A DNA stretch of 64,000 nt, taken from assembly GCA_016710465.1 (NCBI GenBank), contig JADJVS010000016.1:1116001-1180000 (forward strand), in the 5' to 3' direction. Both the position numbers and the translations under genes were made by a program. Shown here one piece after another: positions 8,001-16,808 of the stretch; position 1 is the first letter of the stretch; each line of letters begins with the position of its first letter. This stretch comes from Sulfuritalea sp. (GTDB lineage: Bacteria; Pseudomonadota; Gammaproteobacteria; Burkholderiales; Rhodocyclaceae). Under the pieces are notes generated by a model that was not told the origin of the DNA, searched no databases, and was given only the letters and a program-made list of their open reading frames with translations.

Positions 8001-11000
8001 ATGACCAATCAGTCCGCACTGCAATTGATTGAACGTGGCGATTCTTTTCGTGACAGCGGGGCACTAGATGACGCAATCCTAGCCTATCAGCACGCAAGTG
8101 AGGTTGATCCCGCCTTGGCCATGGGACCATATAAGCTCGGAACCGTATATATGCGCCTTGGTCGCGCGGACGATGCAAAGGAATGTTTCAGGAAGGCGCT
8201 GGAACTTGATCCGGAGTACCCGGAGGCCTTGAACAACTTGGGCATTCACCTCGCGGGCAATCGCGAGCTTGATGTCGCCGAGTCGCTCTACCGGAAAGCA
8301 TTGGCAAAGCGAATTGACTACTTCGAGGCTCATATCAATCTAGGCAATCTGCTAGTTGAATCTGGGCGCCGTATCGAAGCATTATATTTCTACGAGCGCG
8401 CCATGCAGTTGCGCCCTGACTCTGCATTGGCAAAGCAGCGAATGGGGCCGTTGCTAAGGGACCTCGGGCGCATCGCTGAAGCGGTCGAAATCCTCAATCA
8501 GGCGATTTACCTGGATCCGCACAGCGCGGAAGCATGGAACGATATCGGCGCGTGTCATATCTCTCGCGGAGACATTTCGACTGCGGAAAATGCGCTCAAA
8601 GAGGCACTTCGCCTGGATCGGAACCTCATTCCCGCGTGGATCAACCTGATGTTGATTTCCAATTGGCGAAGTAGGGATCGAGCAGGGGTATATGCCTTGC
8701 ATTGCTCATTCGGCCAACACATGATGGAATTGACTGTGGATAGTCGATTCTCCAGCTTCCCCAACGTTGTAGATAAGGAACGTCGCCTGAGAGTTGGATT
8801 TGTTTCGGGCGACTTTCGCCGCCACTCGGTCAGCTATTTTATTCGTGGGCCATTGAGTTACCTCAACCGCACGAAAGTGGAAGCTTGGGCGTATTTCAAT
8901 CATTCCAGAGAGGACGAACGTACTCAGGAACTCAAGCCGTTATTCGAGGAGTGGCGAAATATTCACGGATTGGCCGACAAGGAGGCGGCGGAAATCGTTC
9001 GTCGTGATGGAATTGACATATTGTTCGATTTGACAGGCCATACCGGACATAGCCGTCTTGGGCTGTTCGCGTTGAAGCCCGCGCCAGTGCAGATTTCATG
9101 GATTGGGTATCCAAACACGACCGGCCTGCCAACCATTGACTACCGCCTTACTGACAATTTTGCCGATCCCGTGGGGTCATCGGAGGAGTTTCATACGGAA
9201 AACCTTATTCGCTTTCCGAACTGTTTTCTGTGCTACTCACCGATCCAGGAAGCACCCGAAATTTCCGTGCTGCCTGCGATTGAGCGTGGATGCGTCACGT
9301 TTGGTTCGTTCAACACCCGAGTCAAGATCGGTGACGAAACGCTTGGCTTATGGCGCCAAGTATTGGAGGCAATTCCAAGTGCAAAGTTGGTACTTAAGTC
9401 CGCCGTTGGCCTGAGCGAACAATCGGGGAGGGATGAACTGCTGCGAGAAATTGCGCGCGCCGGAATTGATACGGGACGGATAACGATTCATTCAGCACCC
9501 GAAGCCCTGGATCAACATCTCGCGCTCTATGGGACGGTTGATATCGGCCTCGACACATTCCCATATCATGGTACGACAACTACCTGCGAGGCGCTTTGGA
9601 TGGGAGTTCCAGTCGTAACCCTTGCCGGCGAGTCGCATGTATCGAGGGTAGGGGTAAGTCTATTGTCGAACCTGGGCCTAAATGAGTTGATTGCTCACAA
9701 TACCGCTGAATATGTTCGGATTGCCGTCGAATTGTCTGAGGACCTTACTCGTCTGGCTGAGCTTAGGTCGACCATGCGACCACGTATGGCTGCGTCACCC
9801 TTGATGGACGCTCCATCGATGGCGAGAGATCTCGAATTGATCTTGCGCCGAGCATGGGTCGACTATTGCTCACACGCTCAGTTTGATCCCTCGCGGGCCG
9901 TTAGCGGGAGCCACTGCGTCGTTGAGACGCAGGGAAATTTCCGGATTGCGGTTGCCGACGATTTCCGAAAGAGCATTACGTCATGGGTAGCGCTCGAACA
10001 AGAAGATTGGTTCGAAGACGAAATTGGCTTTGTTAGAAAGATCGTCAAGCCCGATTGGCACGCAATTGACGTTGGTGCAAACCACGGCGTTTACTCGCTA
10101 TCACTCGCCGGCAGTGGCGCCAGAAGGGTTTGGGCACTTGAACCGGCTAGCGAACCACGTCTTTATTTGCGCAACAGCGTGGCACTTAATGGCTTCACTA
10201 GTCAAATCGAGATTCTGCCCTATGGTTTGTCCAGCGAATCCAAGATGGCCGAAATTCTGCTTTTTGGAGCCAGCGAAGAGAACACGATTCACCCCGTGCG
10301 GGATGATAAACGGCCCCACAAAACTGAGGCCATCTCGCTGGTCGCACTTGATGATCTGATAGGCAACGAAATTCCGCCGAACACACCCATCGAATTCTTC
10401 AAGCTGGATGCAGAAGGTGAGGAGGTGGCCATCTTGCGTGGAGGTTTGCGGTTTTTTCACGAGCAGTCGCCCTTGGTGATGTTCGAATACAAACACGGTC
10501 TGTCAGTCAACATCGAGCTGGCGATCACCTTCAGGACGATGGGCTACGACCTATTTCGCCTTGTCCCAGGCTTGGGCTGTCTGGTTCCGGTCTTGCCGGG
10601 CATGGAGGCCAACTTAGACAAATACACACTGAATCTGTTTGCCTGCAAGATCGATACGGCCGATCGCTTGGCCGCAGACTCGCTACTCGTCAAATCCGAA
10701 CCTCGACCAAACATGACGTTATGTCGAGAATGGAGTCAGGTGTTGTACGCCATGCCAGCGCTTGCATCAACCTTCGCCGGGAACAGGCACTTCAATTTCG
10801 AGTCGGACTATGGAAATGCATTGTTGGCATGGTGCGGCAGTCGCCAGGACGGGCTTTCTGCAGGCCAGCGATTCCAACTGCTGACTCAGGCCTTTGGCCA
10901 TTTTCAACTCGCCAATGCAGGTGACGACTGCCATCCGGCCGTTGCAGTTCTAGGCACAAGGATTTGCGCGGATATCGGAATGCGCAGCCACGCAGTGGAT

Positions 11001-11372
11001 TTTGCACAGGCTTTCCTTGATCAAATGGCGTCCGCGGATGAAATGCCAATCGACCGCCCTGTGCCACCGGCATACTCCGCCTTCGACACAAGAGAACCTA
11101 AGAGTTCATTTGGCGAGCTGATTTTCGAAAGCATTGTCGAACTCGATCTTGATCGATACGGATATTCGCGGTACTACTTGGCCACAAGGGCCTTGCTGTT
11201 GGAAAAAGGTCTCAACAATCCGGAACACACTCCCAGACTTGAACGTACCGCGCTACTTTGCCACCTTCGCGACAAGACGCCGATTCCAATACGCTCAATT
11301 TCAAAACTATTCCAATATTCCTCGGATAACCTCAATCCCGGCTTGTGGCGCCGAATCACCGGAGAATCGTAA
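8001..11372 (+). CDS. TPR-GT41-FkbM multidomain protein, 3' end cut off by IS66
   Basis: The present product is 1123 residues from ATG 8001, which has GAGG 6 nt upstream. TPRs span about 1-225. The GT41 part spans about 255-620 (FVSGDFRRHSVSYF, ILFDLTGHTGHSR, LDTFPYHGTTTTCEALWMG). An FkbM-type methyltransferase spans about 650-880 (AIDVGANHGVYSLSLAGSG near 690, FFKLDAEGEEV near 799). An unassigned region follows. The stop TAA at 11370-11372 belongs to the left end of the IS element, and the final GGAGAATC is the target duplication. Joined to 14424-15102 without the element the frame stays open to a second methyltransferase, so this is the 5' piece of a once larger gene. Likely role: modifying surface glycoproteins. 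Confidence 0.85.
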   Translation: MTNQSALQLIERGDSFRDSGALDDAILAYQHASEVDPALAMGPYKLGTVYMRLGRADDAKECFRKALELDPEYPEALNNLGIHLAGNRELDVAESLYRKALAKRIDYFEAHINLGNLLVESGRRIEALYFYERAMQLRPDSALAKQRMGPLLRDLGRIAEAVEILNQAIYLDPHSAEAWNDIGACHISRGDISTAENALKEALRLDRNLIPAWINLMLISNWRSRDRAGVYALHCSFGQHMMELTVDSRFSSFPNVVDKERRLRVGFVSGDFRRHSVSYFIRGPLSYLNRTKVEAWAYFNHSREDERTQELKPLFEEWRNIHGLADKEAAEIVRRDGIDILFDLTGHTGHSRLGLFALKPAPVQISWIGYPNTTGLPTIDYRLTDNFADPVGSSEEFHTENLIRFPNCFLCYSPIQEAPEISVLPAIERGCVTFGSFNTRVKIGDETLGLWRQVLEAIPSAKLVLKSAVGLSEQSGRDELLREIARAGIDTGRITIHSAPEALDQHLALYGTVDIGLDTFPYHGTTTTCEALWMGVPVVTLAGESHVSRVGVSLLSNLGLNELIAHNTAEYVRIAVELSEDLTRLAELRSTMRPRMAASPLMDAPSMARDLELILRRAWVDYCSHAQFDPSRAVSGSHCVVETQGNFRIAVADDFRKSITSWVALEQEDWFEDEIGFVRKIVKPDWHAIDVGANHGVYSLSLAGSGARRVWALEPASEPRLYLRNSVALNGFTSQIEILPYGLSSESKMAEILLFGASEENTIHPVRDDKRPHKTEAISLVALDDLIGNEIPPNTPIEFFKLDAEGEEVAILRGGLRFFHEQSPLVMFEYKHGLSVNIELAITFRTMGYDLFRLVPGLGCLVPVLPGMEANLDKYTLNLFACKIDTADRLAADSLLVKSEPRPNMTLCREWSQVLYAMPALASTFAGNRHFNFESDYGNALLAWCGSRQDGLSAGQRFQLLTQAFGHFQLANAGDDCHPAVAVLGTRICADIGMRSHAVDFAQAFLDQMASADEMPIDRPVPPAYSAFDTREPKSSFGELIFESIVELDLDRYGYSRYYLATRALLLEKGLNNPEHTPRLERTALLCHLRDKTPIPIRSISKLFQYSSDNLNPGLWRRITGES
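11361..11368. repeat. Left copy of the IS66 target duplication
   Basis: GGAGAATC directly precedes the left inverted repeat and is repeated exactly at 14416-14423. IS66-family elements make 8-bp duplications, so this marks a simple, fairly recent insertion. Confidence 0.95.
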
Positions 11373-11389
11373 GCGTCTTCCCAAGGCCG
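11369..11389 (+). repeat. IS66 left terminal inverted repeat
   Basis: Begins GTAAGCGTCTTCCCAAGG and pairs with 14395-14415, 18 of 21 positions matching. Its second to fourth bases supply the TAA stop of the interrupted upstream gene. Confidence 0.9.
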
Positions 11390-11436
11390 TCTTCCCAGGG
11401 TAGGTAACGTAGGTCAAAGTCGCTCCCACCATTCAA

Positions 11437-11841
11437 GTGGCGGGAACCATCTTGGCGACAGACAGCATTGCAAGGACGAGCCGCAAAGGCCGCCCGAATT
11501 ACCCGATCGATTTCAAACGGAAGTTGGCGGCACTGGCCTGTGCGCCGAACGTGTCCGTATCGAAACTCGCCGCCAAGCACGGCATCAACACCAACATGGT
11601 GTTCAAGTGGCGGCGCCAGTATCGCGCCGGCTACTTTGGCGTTCCGGGGAATGGCGTGGTCACCGCACCGGTGACCTTGATTCCCGTCGTCACGCCCGCC
11701 GTGACCGAACGGCAACTGTCCGCGAGGCAAAGCGAACCGGTGATCGAGCTCGTGATCGACGACGTCACACTGCGACTGCATGGCGGAGTGAATCCGATCA
11801 CGTTGAGTACGGTGCTCGACTGCCTGGCTCGGCGGCGATGA
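11437..11841 (+). CDS. tnpA: IS66 accessory protein TnpA
   Basis: The 134-residue basic protein starts at GTG 11437. Its N-terminal half has a helix-turn-helix pattern (RKLAALACAPNVSVSKLAAK, then HGINTNMVFKWRRQY) as in IS66 OrfA and IS3-type OrfA proteins. The C-terminal third ends in VTLRLHGGVNPITLSTVLDCL, usual for IS66 TnpA. It is needed with TnpB for transposition and probably binds the element ends. The next gene overlaps it by 4 nt (ATGA), the translational coupling normal for this family. Confidence 0.9.
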   Translation: MAGTILATDSIARTSRKGRPNYPIDFKRKLAALACAPNVSVSKLAAKHGINTNMVFKWRRQYRAGYFGVPGNGVVTAPVTLIPVVTPAVTERQLSARQSEPVIELVIDDVTLRLHGGVNPITLSTVLDCLARRR

Positions 11842-12185
11842 TCGGGCTGCCGACCGGGACGCGGATCTGGATCGCCGCCGGCGTCACCGACATGCGGCGC
11901 GGCATGGATGGATTGGCGGCCCTGGTGCAAACTGCGCTGACCGAGAATCCATTCAGCGGGCACGTCTTCCTCTTCCGCGGCCGGCGCGGTGATCTGATCA
12001 AAGTGCTGTGGTGGAGCGGCGATGGATTGTGCCTGTTCGCCAAGCGACTGGAGCGCGGGCGCTTCGTCTGGCCGCAGGCCGCGAGTGGCAGCGTGAGCCT
12101 GAGTGGCGCGCAACTCTCGATGCTCCTGGAGGGCATCGATTGGCGGCGTCCGGAGCGTACCTGGCAACCGAGTCAGGCCGCGTAA
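11838..12185 (+). CDS. tnpB: IS66 accessory protein TnpB (IS66 Orf2)
   Basis: The 115-residue product has the hallmark sequence GVTDMRRGMDGLAALVQ, then GHVFLFRGRRGDLIKVLWW and DGLCLFAKRLERGRFVWP, which identifies the IS66 Orf2 family. Length is normal. The ATG overlaps the tnpA stop. TnpB is an accessory factor for the TnpC transposase; its biochemical job is not established. Confidence 0.95.
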   Translation: MIGLPTGTRIWIAAGVTDMRRGMDGLAALVQTALTENPFSGHVFLFRGRRGDLIKVLWWSGDGLCLFAKRLERGRFVWPQAASGSVSLSGAQLSMLLEGIDWRRPERTWQPSQAA

Positions 12186-12238
12186 ATTTCTGTTGTTTGT
12201 CTGATCACGAATGGGTTTCCATGCCCTAGAATTCGTGC

Positions 12239-13794
12239 ATGGCAAACGCATCTTCGCTCCCGGACGACATCGATTCCCTGAAGCGTTTGCTGGCCAATCG
12301 CGATGATCTGATCGCCAAACTGATGGCCGAAATCGCCCGTCTCAAGCGGTGGCAATTCGGGCGGTCCGCCGAACGGATCGAAGGCACGCTGGCGCAATTG
12401 CAACTGGCGCTCGATGACCTGCAAGCCGGAGAGAAGAAGGCCGACCCGTTGCCCGAGCCTGTCGTTGCGGCGGAAGATTCCACCCAGGAAACACCCGACC
12501 GGAAGAAGGTGGTTCCGCTGCGCCGCGCCTCGCGGGAACTCCCCGCCCATCTGCCGCGCGAAACGGTTGTCCATTCACCGGAGAATTGCTCCTGTCCCGC
12601 GTGCGGCTCGGCGATGCGCAAACTCGGCGAAGACGTCTCGGAGATGCTGGACTTCGTGCCCGGCTACTTCAAGGTGATCCGGCATGTGCGCCCGAAACTC
12701 TCCTGCGGTCATTGCTCCACGATCGTTCAGCAGCCCGCCCCTCGCGTCCCATCGAACGGGGCCTGCCGACCCCGGGGCTGTTGGCCCAGGTGATCGTTGC
12801 CAAGTATGCCGATCACAGCCCCTTGTATCGGCAGCAAGGCATCTACCGGCGCGTTGGCGTCAATCTCGACCGTGCCACCCTGGCCGGTTGGGTGTCAGAT
12901 GCCGCCCGCCTGCTCGATCCCTTGGCCAGTGCCATCGGGCGCTATGTTCTGAAGGCCGAGAAAGTGCATGGTGACGACACCCCGGTGCCGGTCCTCGATC
13001 CCGGACGGGGACGCACCAAGACCGGCCGACTGTGGACCTATGTACGGGATGATCGACCGGCGGGAAGCCGGGCGCCGCCGGCGGTGTGGTATCGCTATTC
13101 CCCGGATCGACAAGGCATGCATCCGCGCGAACATCTGATGCGCTATGCGGGCATTCTTCAGGCTGACGGCTATGCGGGCTACGGTGCGCTGTATGAGAGC
13201 GGCCGCGTCATCGAGGCGGCCTGTTGGGCGCACGCGCGTCGGAAGTTCTACGACATCTATGTGGCGGAGAAGTCACCGATTGCGGCCGAGGCGATCCGGC
13301 GCATCGGGCTGATGTATGGCATTGAGCGCGAGATTCGCGGGCAGGCTCCCGAGCGGCGGCGTGCTGTCCGTCAGGAGCAGACGGCTGGCATCCTGGTGGC
13401 CCTGCACGTCTGGATGAACGCGACGCTACAGACCGTGTCGGCGAAGTCGAATCTCGCGGGCGCCTTCAAATATGCGCTGGTGCGCTGGGAGGCGCTGACA
13501 CGCTTCTGTGACGATGGCCGCATCGAGATCGACAACAACACGGCGGAGCGTTCCATCCGCCCGCTGGTTCTGGGCCGCCGCAACTATCTGTTTGCCGGCT
13601 CCGATAGCGGCGGCACAAGTGCAGCCGCCCTGTACAGTTTGATCGGCACGGCCATGCTCAATGGCGTAGAGCCCTATGCGTATCTGCGTGAGGTGCTGGG
13701 CCGTATTGCCGAGCACCCGATCAATCGCATTGACGAGTTGCTTCCGTGGAAGCTCGACTTGGCTGGAACGAACGAGCAATTGCGGGCCGCCTGA
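12239..13794 (+). pseudogene. tnpC: IS66 transposase TnpC, broken by a one-base frameshift
   Basis: The intact protein would be about 518 residues, normal for IS66. The N-terminal leucine-rich coiled coil (DSLKRLLANRDDLIAKLMAE), the zinc finger (CPACG and CGHC) and the DDE catalytic residues (HGDDTPV, QADGYAGY, NNTAERSIRP) are all present. The reading frame breaks at the C-run 12738-12741: the first 166 or so codons read from 12239, the rest in the next frame. Adding one C restores a continuous protein. Either this copy is dead, or the assembly lost a base in a homopolymer. hisB in this window shows the same kind of error twice. Confidence 0.9.
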
Positions 13795-13797
13795 ACG

Positions 13798-14385
13798 ATG
13801 GCAACCTCCCGAACGTCCGTGCGAGCGATCAAGACGCCAGCGCCGATTCTCCAACTGCGAGTCGATCTTCTGTACCTGAAGCCGGCCATCTGGCGGCGTG
13901 TGCTGGTGCCTGGTTCCATCAAGCTGCCAAAGCTGCACGTGGTACTGCTCTACACCATGGGCTGGATGGGCGGACATTTGCACGAGTTCATCATCGGCGA
14001 TCGGAATTTCGGGATGCCAGATCAGGACTATCCCCAGATCGGCCTGGAACGGGAAGACCGCGTGACGCTTGCCGCCGCATTGGGCTCCCTCAAGATCTTT
14101 CGCTATCTCTACGATTTCGGCGATGGCTGGGAGCACCGCATTAAGGTGGAGAAGATCCTGCCGCCGGACCCCACCTTGCGGTCGCCATTTTGCGTGGACG
14201 GTGCGAACGCGTGTCCGCCCGAAGATGTCGGCGGTCCTCCCGGTTACATCGACTTCCTCGAAGCCATCCATGATCCGACCCACGAGGAGCACCAGGACAT
14301 GCTCGACTGGTGCGGCGGACAGTTTGATCCGACCGCCTTCAATCCCTCCGACGTCAACGCTCTCCTCAGCGAAATCAAGTTCTGA
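13798..14385 (+). CDS. Plasmid pRiA4b ORF-3 family protein, IS66 passenger
   Basis: The 195-residue protein matches the PRiA4_ORF3 family: LQLRVDLLYLKPAIWRRVLVPG near residue 18, LHVVLLYTMGWMGGHLHEF, then the YLYDFGDGWEHRI signature and the CVDGANACPPEDVGGPPGY loop with paired cysteines. It begins 3 nt after the tnpC stop and ends just inside the right inverted repeat, so it travels with the element. The family is often found with IS66 and on plasmids. Its molecular function is unknown. It is not required in most IS66 members. Confidence 0.88.
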   Translation: MATSRTSVRAIKTPAPILQLRVDLLYLKPAIWRRVLVPGSIKLPKLHVVLLYTMGWMGGHLHEFIIGDRNFGMPDQDYPQIGLEREDRVTLAAALGSLKIFRYLYDFGDGWEHRIKVEKILPPDPTLRSPFCVDGANACPPEDVGGPPGYIDFLEAIHDPTHEEHQDMLDWCGGQFDPTAFNPSDVNALLSEIKF

Positions 14386-14391
14386 TTGTCA

Positions 14392-15102
14392 ATGCGGCCG
14401 TGGGGTGACGCTTACGGAGAATCAGCCTCCCCTGCCGAATATCATCGGGTCGAGCAAAAAAGGGAGAGTACGCCAACATGTTTCGGAAACCAGTGGGCGA
14501 CGCCTTTTAAGCAGATGTCTCTGGGAAACAGAGTCGGTACGTTGCGGGCAGAACCTCCGCCAAGTACGCAGTTGATTCGACTGCATATCGGTGGCACTGA
14601 AGTCAAGAAAGGCTGGCAGATCTTAAATTCTCGCCCCGGACGAGACGTCGCTTTCAGAGGCGATATTCGAGAAATGTATGGATTTCCCGAAAACAGTTGC
14701 TCGGAAGTCTATTGCTCCCACGTACTGGAACATGTTGCACTCAAGGATATGGAGCGTACGCTGAGCGGACTTCACCGAGTCCTTGCACCAGGCGGCAAAC
14801 TTTATATTTCGGTTCCCGATATGGATGCGCTATGCAGGCTCTTCCTGGATCCGGGACCGTTACCCCTGGACAAGACGGTTGGCAAAACAGTAATCATGCG
14901 CATGATGTTTGGCGGCCAATTGGATAGTTTCGACTATCACTACATTGGGCTCAATTTCGGCCTGCTAGAAGCCTTTCTGCATGATGCCAACTTCCGGGAG
15001 ATCGAACGCGTTGACTCGTTTGGCTGCTTTAAGGATACGAGCGGTCTGAAGTTTGGAGATGTTCCGGTCACCCTTAACGTGATTGCGGTCAAGGCTCAAT
15101 GA
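14392..15102 (+). CDS. SAM-dependent methyltransferase; 3' remainder of the IS66-split gene
   Basis: The open frame encodes a class I methyltransferase of the Methyltransf_11 kind: VYCSHVLEHVALKDMERTL, then LHRVLAPGGKLYISVPDMD, followed by a C-terminal part ending in a typical beta-strand (PVTLNVIAVKA). Its own motif I is degenerate (ILNSRPGRDVAFRGDI). The first eight codons from ATG 14392 come from the IS right end; native sequence resumes at 14416. Before insertion it was continuous with the gene at 8001. Whether it is still translated, from 14392 or from an internal ATG at 14515, is unclear. Its target may be a glycan or a sugar lipid. Confidence 0.7.
   Translation: MRPWGDAYGESASPAEYHRVEQKRESTPTCFGNQWATPFKQMSLGNRVGTLRAEPPPSTQLIRLHIGGTEVKKGWQILNSRPGRDVAFRGDIREMYGFPENSCSEVYCSHVLEHVALKDMERTLSGLHRVLAPGGKLYISVPDMDALCRLFLDPGPLPLDKTVGKTVIMRMMFGGQLDSFDYHYIGLNFGLLEAFLHDANFREIERVDSFGCFKDTSGLKFGDVPVTLNVIAVKAQ
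14395..14415 (-). repeat. IS66 right terminal inverted repeat
   Basis: Ends GGGGTGACGCTTAC and is the imperfect inverse of 11369-11389. The neighbouring 8 bases repeat the left target site. Confidence 0.9.
14416..14423. repeat. Right copy of the IS66 target duplication
   Basis: GGAGAATC, identical to 11361-11368. Reading through one copy keeps the frame between the two halves of the interrupted gene. Confidence 0.95.
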
Positions 15103-15176
15103 TTTGAAGGAATCCAAACGTCACGCCTGCGGTGATTTGAATCCGCCAATTGCATTGCGAGAGACTGGCGTTTCCC

Positions 15177-16799
15177 CTATTGCAGAATCGCATGTTCATC
15201 CACGAAGTCGATCTGCCCGGGATCGAGGAACTGCTCCGCATAGCGCCGATAAACGCCCTGCCGGACAAACACGTCAAACAGATCGGGATCGATATGGCCG
15301 TTCTTGCGGAAATTGGCCATGATCGACATGGCCTGCGACAGCTTCATCCCCGCCTTGTAGGGCCGGTCGCGCGCGGTCAGCGCCTCAAAGATATCGGCAA
15401 TCCCCATCATCCGCGCCTGCCAGGACATCTGTTCGCGGGTCAGGCCTTTCGGGTAACCCTTGCCATCCATGCGCTCGTGGTGACCACCGGCGTACTCCGG
15501 CACCCGCGTGAGATGCCGTGGCCAGGGCAATTGCTCGAGCATCTTGATGGTGGCGACGATGTGGTGGTTGATGATGTCGCGTTCCTTCAAGGTCAGGGTG
15601 CCAGCGCGTATGGTCAGGTTGACCACCTCATCAGCGGTCAGGAACTCGGTTTCGATGGCATCGACGTTGCGCCACTTGCGGCTGCTGCCAATGTTGCGTA
15701 CCCGCTGCAGATCGGCCTCGCTCATGGCTTCGCCGCCAATGTTGGCCTTACGCAGGAATCCCCGATCCTCGTCGAGGATGCGAACTTCTTCGTGGTAGTC
15801 ATGAAGTATCGCGTCGTCGGCCTTGGAGTGCCCGCCTCCGCGCAGCGCCAGTTGGCGTCGCAGCGCCGAGATTTCTGCGTCCCGCTTGAGTACTTCAAAG
15901 CGCGTATCGATCAGGTGAATACGATCGAACAGCGTCTGCAGCTTGGTGGCCTTGTCGACCACATGCACCGGTGTCGTAACCTTGCCACAGTCGTGCAGCA
16001 GGCCGGCGATCTTCAGTTCATACCGATCCCGCTCGTCCATATGGAATTCGCTCAGCGGCCCTTCGGTGGCCTGATCGGCCGCCGTCGCGAGCATCATGGT
16101 CAAGGCCGGAACACGCTGGCAATGGCCCCCCGTATAGGGAGACTTTTCATCTATTGCCAGGTTGATCAAGCTGATGAAGGACTCAAAGAGTTCTTCGAGC
16201 TGGGTGATCAGCAAGCGATTGGTCAGGGCAATCGCCGCCTGCGAAGCAAGCGATTCGGCGAGGCTCTGGTCTTCCGATGAAAACGGCTTGACGGACTTGT
16301 TGCCTTCGTCCTGCGCGTTTATCAGTTGCAGCACGCCGATGATCTCGCCTTCGTGGTTCTTCATCGGCACCGTGAGGAAGGACTGGGAGCGATAGCCGGT
16401 GCGCTCGTCGAAGCGGCGTGTGCCGGAAAAATCGAAGCCGGCTTCAGTGTAGGCGTCGGCAATATTGACCGTCTTGTCGTGGATCGCGGCATAAGCCGCG
16501 ACCATGGAGTCGTTGGCCTCGCCCTTCTCGTTGGTGAGCGGCAGGTTGGGAAAGTTGATCGGGTTGCCGGTGGTGCCGCCCATTGCAATTTGCAGCGAAT
16601 CCGTGCGCAGGATTTCGAAGCGCAAGGCGCGGTTGTCGTCCGTCATCCGATACAGGGTTCCACCATCGGCACGGGTGATGGTCTTGGCAGCAACCAGGAT
16701 GGATTCGAGCAGGCGGTTGATGTCGCGCTCTTTGGAAAGCGCGGCACCGATCGCATTGAGCTGCTCGAGGCGGCGAAACAGGTCGCTGGAGGTGTCCAT
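15177..16799 (-). CDS. GAF-HD-GYP protein, probable c-di-GMP phosphodiesterase
   Basis: The 540-residue protein has a GAF sensor (about 15-200; SFLTVPMKNHEGEIIGVLQLINA is typical) and an HD-GYP domain (about 215-510). Conserved phosphodiesterase residues are present: HCQRVP, the HD pair in LLHDCGKV near 271, and HHERMDGKGYPKGL near 440. An insertion of about 100 residues lies between the HD and GYP motifs. HD-GYP enzymes break c-di-GMP to GMP. It is the last gene of the eight-gene signalling operon, 9 nt after the ATPase. Activity is likely, since all metal-binding motifs appear intact. The GAF ligand is unknown. Confidence 0.85.
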   Translation of the reverse strand: MDTSSDLFRRLEQLNAIGAALSKERDINRLLESILVAAKTITRADGGTLYRMTDDNRALRFEILRTDSLQIAMGGTTGNPINFPNLPLTNEKGEANDSMVAAYAAIHDKTVNIADAYTEAGFDFSGTRRFDERTGYRSQSFLTVPMKNHEGEIIGVLQLINAQDEGNKSVKPFSSEDQSLAESLASQAAIALTNRLLITQLEELFESFISLINLAIDEKSPYTGGHCQRVPALTMMLATAADQATEGPLSEFHMDERDRYELKIAGLLHDCGKVTTPVHVVDKATKLQTLFDRIHLIDTRFEVLKRDAEISALRRQLALRGGGHSKADDAILHDYHEEVRILDEDRGFLRKANIGGEAMSEADLQRVRNIGSSRKWRNVDAIETEFLTADEVVNLTIRAGTLTLKERDIINHHIVATIKMLEQLPWPRHLTRVPEYAGGHHERMDGKGYPKGLTREQMSWQARMMGIADIFEALTARDRPYKAGMKLSQAMSIMANFRKNGHIDPDLFDVFVRQGVYRRYAEQFLDPGQIDFVDEHAILQ

Positions 16800-16808
16800 G
16801 CGCGACTC

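Larger units (their letters stand above)
11369..14415 (+). mobile_element. Complete IS66-family insertion sequence with passenger gene
   Basis: The 3047-bp element is bounded by 21-bp imperfect inverted repeats beginning GTAAGCGTC (3 mismatches) and by the duplication GGAGAATC. It carries tnpA, tnpB and tnpC in the standard order, then a PRiA4_ORF3-family passenger gene. tnpC has one frameshift, so the copy may be inactive unless that is a sequencing error. It sits inside a multidomain glycosyltransferase/methyltransferase gene. Confidence 0.95.
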
